NCBI GenBank assembly: GCA_950295325.1 | Contig: OX485808.1 | Span: 27,918,527 to 27,982,526, forward strand | DNA from: Polytrichum commune | Taxonomy: Eukaryota; Streptophyta; Polytrichopsida; Polytrichales; Polytrichaceae | Direction of reading: 5' to 3' | DNA: 64,000 nt | Shown here: piece by piece, positions 58,390-64,000 of the stretch | How positions within the stretch are numbered: the first letter of the stretch is position 1 | Layout: the number at the start of each line of letters is the position of its first letter | Program-made: the position numbers and the translations under genes | Notes under the pieces: model-generated | Told to the model about the DNA's origin: nothing | The model's database searches: none | The model's input: the letters and a program-made list of their open reading frames with translations, nothing else

Positions 58390-61300
58390 TCACACTGGAC
58401 TTCCATTGACTGCATCAGGTAGTATTGTGAGCCGTCTGACAGTCTGCATAAAACTCCTGCCATGATCAACAGGTCCAAGCATGATCAGTACTAGTAAGCT
58501 AGTGTAGCATATTCACAACGGAAACAGTATGTAAGCTGACTCCTTGCAAGTAAAGGGCCTAGCTTAAAAAATATAGTAGTGTCATTTGGTGGTAAACCAA
58601 ATGACACTACAACATTGATGGGGAAAAAATCTGAAGGAAGGTTCTGGAGAACAACCTGTAAGGCTCGTCACCAACATGCTTAGTAGAGCCCTGTGCATCG
58701 CGATAAACCGCACGGTCTTGAAAATGTAATTGTGAGACACCAAAAATGGTTTCCAATCGGCTGTAAAGTTCCTCATAAGAGGTGAAGCTTGACATATCAA
58801 GCGTTCGTCCAACTTCCTCACCGTCCCTAAAAACTTTGCAAAGAGAGATCCCTTCACTGGACGCCCTCTCCCTGTCGGAACCTTGATCTTTGAACCACTT
58901 CAGGCTGCCAATTTCACTTCCACCTGATGATGAAACCGCGGGATGAGTAGTGTCATTTGGTTTACCACCATCTGTTCCAACTTCCGAGTTACCAGATCCA
59001 CCACTACGAGCTGGGAGGAAAACCCCACTCCTCTCCTTATTCTCCGGGGTAGTAGTATCTGAGGACGAGTTACTAGTGGGTGACCGCCGTTGGCCATTAT
59101 GAACAGGGCTATCAGAGGAGCTGTGCCCAGGTGCTAATTGTTGTTGTTTAGATTTTGACATATTTGATGTATTCGATGTATTTGATGGGTCGATAGACTG
59201 ACCAAAAAGGAAGAAAGCAGTAGAAGTGGGTTTGGGTGAGGAGATTTCCCCTGGTGAGTTTCGGGGGGCGGCAGCAGCAGCAGCAGCTGCAGTAGCCATA
59301 AACCCACTCGATTGATTACTCGGAGGAAAATGAGGGCGAAGCTGCAGCTGCTGCTGATCGGTAGAAAGAAGAGAGAAGTGATTGTTATTACTTGGAGAAT
59401 GGTCTCTTAAGAGGGTCCTTGCAGGAGAGATTGAGTTCCTGTGGTAGTGACTTTCAGAAGGGAATTCTCGGGGATGCTTGTTGTTACTGTTCCGGAAATC
59501 CACAGTTGGAAGCCCGTTAAAGCGTTCATGCCTGGCTCCCTGCATGCCAGCAGAGGCGTCGTCTAAGAGAGCAGGCCCCACCCACGGGCCGGGTAGCTGC
59601 CCCGCAAAATTGCTAGTGCCTGCCAATGGCAGTCCAAGCAGCCCAGGCGCCTGCAGTTGCAGCTCTGGGGGCTGCACAGCTCGCAGTTTCTTCTTGGGTA
59701 GGGAGAAAGGGGGCAGCTGCATTGGCAGTGTGGCCACTAGCTCCACCTGCCACGGACTTACACGAGTCACCCCCTGCAATAGGTCAGGCTCGTCCCATGT
59801 CACCTGTACCATCGATCATCAGCAGTAACCCCCAAATCAGTATGTACACAAACAATGTAGATCCATCCCCTACTTCCTACAAAATAACTGCTTACTGCCG
59901 CCTCTTCAGCAACTCAAATTCCACGGTAACCAGTAAAGCTTCACAATTATGGTTGTCGTGAACCTGCTCCTCGTACAAACATCTGCTACCATGGCTGATG
60001 ATGGTATCCCCGTAATTTACAGCAGATTGTTAATACCAAAACGGTGTCAAACAGAAAAATTCATTAGGGAATGGACACTATTATGTATATGCACTTGCCT
60101 GCAAGACACGCCAAGGAGAATTGGGCCAGAGGAGCGGATCGGCTGACTGAACAGCAGCAATTGTACCCATGAACCAACTTATCCTTGAGGAATCCTCCGT
60201 TTCAAATGCCATCTTAAATCGCATTCCAGGATACCAAGTATGATCTAATGCCTGTTTCACAAGCGCAGCTTTCACACAAAATTCCGCGGTGCTGGCCCGC
60301 GGATAATACACAACCTCAAAGGGTTTCCCAGCAACTGCCAGCGAAGCAGCTTCAAGTACAGATTTGGCAGTGACTCGAGCACGATTTCGTGCAAAGCTAC
60401 TAGAAGTTGACGAGCCTTGACTTCCAGACCGTACCGAACTATTTGTCCCGCCATGCCCACTGTCACCCCCTCCACCTAAAAAATCTGAGAAGCTTTCTGT
60501 GCCTTTCACCTCCCAACGTGAAGTCCGGATTGCTCCAGAAGAACCGCTGGCTGAGGAGTGCCAGGACGAGGAATCCCCACCACTGGCACCTCTCATAGAA
60601 CGGCGCACACCCACACACAACTCCCCAGATGCACTTCGAAGAAACACAATTGCATCCCCTGCCACTAGCTTCTTCTGATTCACAAACGTGCTCCATCCAG
60701 TCGTTAAAAGATGTCGACGAGGAGTCCCCCTGCAAACACAAAATTCCAATCGTGAATAGAGGCCCTTAGCTACTCATCTTATTTTAATGCAAAACATTAG
60801 GTAGCAAAATTATGTAAACAGAATTTGGAATCGTAGTCGAGGATAATGGAACCTTACATAAACAGAGCGAAGTAAACAGAAGTGTCAAGTCAAGTAAATT
60901 CAGATAGGCACATTCAGATGTACATTATGATTTCTTCACTATCGGTGCCAGTGCATCAGCTGCCATTCACTAGGAACAAGTTGATGCATACTAGCGGTAT
61001 AGCTTACAGAAAGATGCGGTCGACATTAGGCAGAGAGGATGAAGGTACAGTACAGACATATAAGACCATATATACATGCAAGCAAATCAACATCTGCAAA
61101 GGTTGACACAAGGAATTGAGAATTGTACCTATAAATGTGTCGGAATTTCCACGTGTCTCCGTGTACATCCTTAGCAAGGACAGTTTGGACAGGAGGATCG
61201 GTCGAGTAGTCAAGAGGTGGGAAGATTGTTTCTGCACAATACCGGGGGACAGAGAAGCCCCCTCCATTGTTTGCATCACTCTGGGTAAGAGTTTTGGCAA

Positions 61301-61709
61301 ACGAGGCAGGTTTCTCTGGCGTTGGGGAAGGGGGAGAATCATCCATCAAGTCTCGAGAATAGGAGCTACCCTCTGGCTGCAGGCGAAGTCGAGCAAACAC
61401 TTCATCTGTTTCTGTATCAGCCATGAAATTGACTGACACAACCCGACAAGGTATAGTTCCTGTGGGACCCAAAGACCGTGGAAATTCAGGTGTGGTTGCA
61501 GCTTGTTCACCATGGCCTTGAGGGAAGTAGATAATCTTTGCACCAACAGGAGGCAGTTGGACCATACCCCCAGCACACGCATGCCATAGCTGGGCGTCAA
61601 GGCCTCCAAGCAAACCTTCCCCTGTTCCAGAGCTCTTTTCACGACCTCCAGTATCATCAAGCTTTTCTGTTTTCACACTCATTGCTAACCAAGGGCCTGG
61701 CCCGGGCAT
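58390..61709 (-). CDS. ARF: Auxin response factor, class C (ARF10/16/17 type), 4 coding exons
   Basis: CDS on the - strand: 61709-61129, 60729-60099, 59803-58656, 58456-58390, totalling 2427 nt or 808 aa. Intron phases all fit. Family knowledge: a nuclear transcription factor binding TGTCNN auxin elements; class C members are generally repressor-like and controlled by miR160. Seen: [17 protein letters not shown] (about 37-53), the B3 DNA-binding domain (about 136-240, [17 protein letters not shown] ... [17 protein letters not shown]), the ancillary domain with [16 protein letters not shown] and [21 protein letters not shown], then [10 protein letters not shown] (405-414). A long S/P/Q/N-rich middle has a poly-Ala run. 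The PB1 domain spans about 725-800 ([17 protein letters not shown] ... VYRDAQGS ... [19 protein letters not shown]). The last 21 residues come from a separate small exon. Intron 2 uses a GC donor. The miR160 site lies in exon 3. The first ATG of the open frame is used. Confidence 0.93.
58576..58610. repeat. 15-bp stem hairpin in ARF last intron, derived from ARF coding sequence
   Basis: The arms 58576-58590 (GTAGTGTCATTTGGT) and 58596-58610 are exact reverse complements around a 5-nt loop. The 23 nt at 58588-58610 are the exact reverse complement of 58947-58969, which lies in exon 3 of the same gene and encodes the GKPNDTT part. Confidence 0.85.
59529..59549 (-). promoter_or_regulatory. miR160 target site in ARF exon 3
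   Basis: The + strand reads TGCCTGGCTCCCTGCATGCC plus A, which equals mature plant miR160 except for C in place of U at position 15. The ARF mRNA would therefore pair over all 21 positions with a single G:U wobble. The site encodes AGMQGAR (about residues 489-495), the expected codons for class C ARFs. Positions 10-11 (cleavage site) pair perfectly. Confidence 0.95.
59804..60098 (-). other. ARF intron 2 (295 bp) with GC-AG borders
   Basis: The donor reads CAG|GCAAGT and the acceptor GGTACAG|GTGACA. This joins WRVLQ to [10 protein letters not shown], which is the uninterrupted family sequence. GCAAGT is the strong consensus of the minor GC-AG class spliced by the U2 spliceosome. Confidence 0.85.
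60730..61128 (-). other. ARF intron 1 (399 bp)
   Basis: The intron splits the B3 domain inside the Arg codon of HIYR|GTPRR, with donor AG|GTACAA and acceptor TTTGCAG. Nothing else is recognised inside. Confidence 0.85.
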
Positions 61710-64000
61710 TCCAAACCAGGAAACCGGAAGTTCTGGAGGTGCAATTGTGAAATGCTTTTGTGTCCAGTCAAAAGCTATGTCTGCTGTCGGTCTTGTGAGC
61801 TGAGGTAGATTACTTTCGCAAGAGATAACTATTAGGGGCTACACTTTGAATAATAGAATACAATTTGATCCTCAAAATATGACTAGATCAAGTGCTATGG
61901 CAGGGTATGGTGGGTCTTCATGAGAAGCTGACAGGAGAGAATGAAGAGCAGTTGGATGGGAATCCAGAGTGTAATGCTCTTATAATTCCTGGAAAATGGC
62001 GTCAGCAGAGCTCAACGCTGCCAAGTAATGTTCCCACAGTCGTCGAACTGAAAGCCTGTGCAAAGGTCACACCAAATCAAGCCATTGTGGGTCGCATTTC
62101 CTGGGCAACAATGCTACCAGTGAGCCATGATCCTACTGTGTGAATGAAAGAACCTGAAACAATGAATGAAAGACCATTCCTAGCAGTTAATTTCCTTCCC
62201 AGTGGCATTCAATTCAATAATACTTGCAAAGGAGAAAGACTTCATTTATGATCCATTCAGAAATAAAGTCTTATATAGTTTGGGTCCTGTATAGTTCAGA
62301 CCCAAACTTCCAAATTAAGATCTGATAAAACACTGTTATCCTAAACAGAGAGTGTAAACACAGCACACTAACCAATGCATGTAGTGACAGTAACAGCTAT
62401 AGACAAGTTTTCAAATCGATGCTCGAAGAAAGCACGGAGTGATTCAAATTAAAAAATTTAAATCAAACCTTCAAAAACTGCCAGGAGTCCACAGAAGACC
62501 ATGAAAACCCTAAGGTGAAGTCAGATGCAGATCATTACCGAGGAAATAAAGTATTTAGTGTTGGTAAGACTTGACTTGCTCCAAACGGCACAACACATCC
62601 TCTATATACACCTGCCAAAGACTCAGTTTGTCGCCGCTGTAACTTGCTGCCAGATTTCAAATACCTGCCATACAGCAGATCTGAGCATGATTACCGTCTT
62701 CCATCCACAGCATAAAACGAAATTCATGATACTGTTGCTTCTCCTATAAGAAGGCATAGCACCCGTTTAATGGTCACGTTCAGTTTAAAATTTGTAGAGA
62801 TATCTTATGCTGAATACAGTATTTATGAAAGTGCACGCACTCCAGTCTCACAGTATCCTTGACCTTTAGTCTCTTGCTCTTGCATTACAAAACCTCCAGC
62901 CCTAAAACTGATGAGAATGTAAAAACGTCTATGTGTGACCAGCATCTGAACTAATCAGCTCCAGTTGAAACAGATGAAAACAGGTCGGAAAGAGGTACTA
63001 TAGTGGGTTCCTGTAAGTATATGCAGAATAAGTCATGAGGTCTGCTTTAATCAGTAGAATATTGCACGGAGCCTCTCCACAGTAACGCTCAAGAGCAACT
63101 GAATATCGATAGCAAAAACGGAAGTGTGCTAGCCTACCGGTTACATCGACAACGCAACCTTACTGCCTAAGGAGCACAGAGTCAAGCAATGCGAAGTTCT
63201 TCGGTCTTGTCCGGAGAAGATGTCGCCTAAACAACTTCACATTGGAAGTTACAGATCTGTTTAAACATATGACATCTCATCATCACTGACCTTGATCTGA
63301 TCTAAAGTTGCAAAGTGTAGAACAAGACTCGACTAACTTTCATCTGCGATGTTTGAAGTGCCAATACGGATAGACGTGTGCAAAGATGTACACCTAGGTA
63401 CTAAACCGATAACATCTTTGGGGCGTCGCATCTTAGTCCTTAAATGGTTTCTTATGTCTCAAGTACGAATCTGATTGTACGGGTAGCACACAATGTCCGG
63501 CAACACCTCAAATTACCGACTGTCAATTGAGACACACAACGTCCCACAAATCGAGATATAGACCTAAAGGTGAGCAAGTGTGAGGAAGCAACTCTCTGCG
63601 CAATTGCTGCTTGCAATGGGAGTCTGCCAATTTAGCACTATCTCTATTCTATCTACTAGCGGCTTAAAGAAGGCCAACGAGCCTGAAAGGGGCCTACATC
63701 AGGACCTATGACTAACTCTCTACATGCTTCATGCTTAAATAACTATGCAATTGACCTGTGGTCATCGACTGCTAATGAATCATAGACCAAAACATAGGCA
63801 GGAGAAGACGTTGTCAAAGCGTTCAAATGAAAAAACGATTTCAAATCTGGAGCGCATCTGGAGAGGAGCATGCCAATTGGCATTTGTTCAGTAGGATCAG
63901 GCTCAACCGTTGGTTCCTTCCAGAACTTGCTGGCAGAAATTTTAAGATGGTTTGGAGATCTTTGCAGGGTCTAAGTACTACGCTTGATCGAGGGCCTTAA
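61710..64000. other. ARF upstream region (leader and promoter)
   Basis: About 2.3 kb precede the ARF start codon on the - strand without a credible coding frame. Class C ARFs often have long leaders, sometimes with introns. An AAACCCTA telo-box-like word occurs near 62504-62511. The 83-aa + frame at 61892-62143 lacks any motif. No TATA box or transcription start was assigned. Confidence 0.45.

Noticed and set aside
58607-59812. A 401-aa single-exon gene ending SPSML
   Set aside because: It is ARF exon 3 read through the splice donor at 58655; the true end is in the small exon at 58456-58390.
1-64000. tRNA or rRNA genes
   Set aside because: No cloverleaf with A and B boxes or rRNA signature was recognised by eye on either strand; the tRNA-like TGGTATCAGAGCC at 20148 is a retrotransposon primer site.

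Overview
The window is nuclear DNA of a land plant. Five genes keep plant-type architecture: spliced genes with GT-AG introns, an auxin response factor carrying a microRNA160 target site, and a plant-type oligopeptide transporter. Between them lie long AT-rich stretches full of decayed DNA transposons, MITEs and tandem repeats. The sequence alone does not fix the species. Repeat-rich spacers, a 12-exon OPT gene and a hAT remnant of an unusual type would fit a seed-free plant (fern, lycophyte or bryophyte), but that is only a guess.

Layout: (1) 1-1738: a single-exon organelle-type 5'-3' exonuclease, preceded by 156-bp direct repeats and a short telomere-like run. (2) 1.7-23 kb: a gene desert with a pogo-like MITE pair, a hAT transposase remnant, a MITE pair with a possible 8-bp target duplication, a Tourist-like MITE flanked by TAA, foldback elements, and an LTR-retrotransposon remnant (LTR end, primer-binding site, truncated gag). 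(3) 24.2-31.3 kb, + strand: a complete oligopeptide transporter reconstructed from 12 exons (759 aa). (4) 33.5-35.2 kb, - strand: a 52-aa single-pass membrane protein whose start codon sits in a 6-nt coding exon segment. It is divergent from (5) 36.1-41.1 kb, + strand: an omega-amidase of the nitrilase superfamily (385 aa, 10 coding exons including a 16-nt microexon). (6) 41-58 kb: a second desert with a foldback element, two tandem-repeat arrays (about 300-bp and about 295-bp units) and a decayed transposon-like coding region. (7) 58.4-61.7 kb, - strand: a class C (ARF10/16/17-type) auxin response factor reconstructed from 4 coding exons (808 aa), with a GC-AG intron, a miR160 site and an odd exon-derived hairpin in its last intron, followed by about 2.3 kb of leader or promoter DNA.

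The genes look like ordinary housekeeping and regulatory genes and do not form a pathway cluster. I found no convincing undescribed multi-gene system. The most unusual signals are structural: the ARF last-intron hairpin that copies coding sequence, inverted copies of one 400-bp element in introns of two neighbouring same-strand genes, and the microexons. All exon coordinates were derived by hand from reading frames, splice consensus and family similarity, with no transcript evidence.
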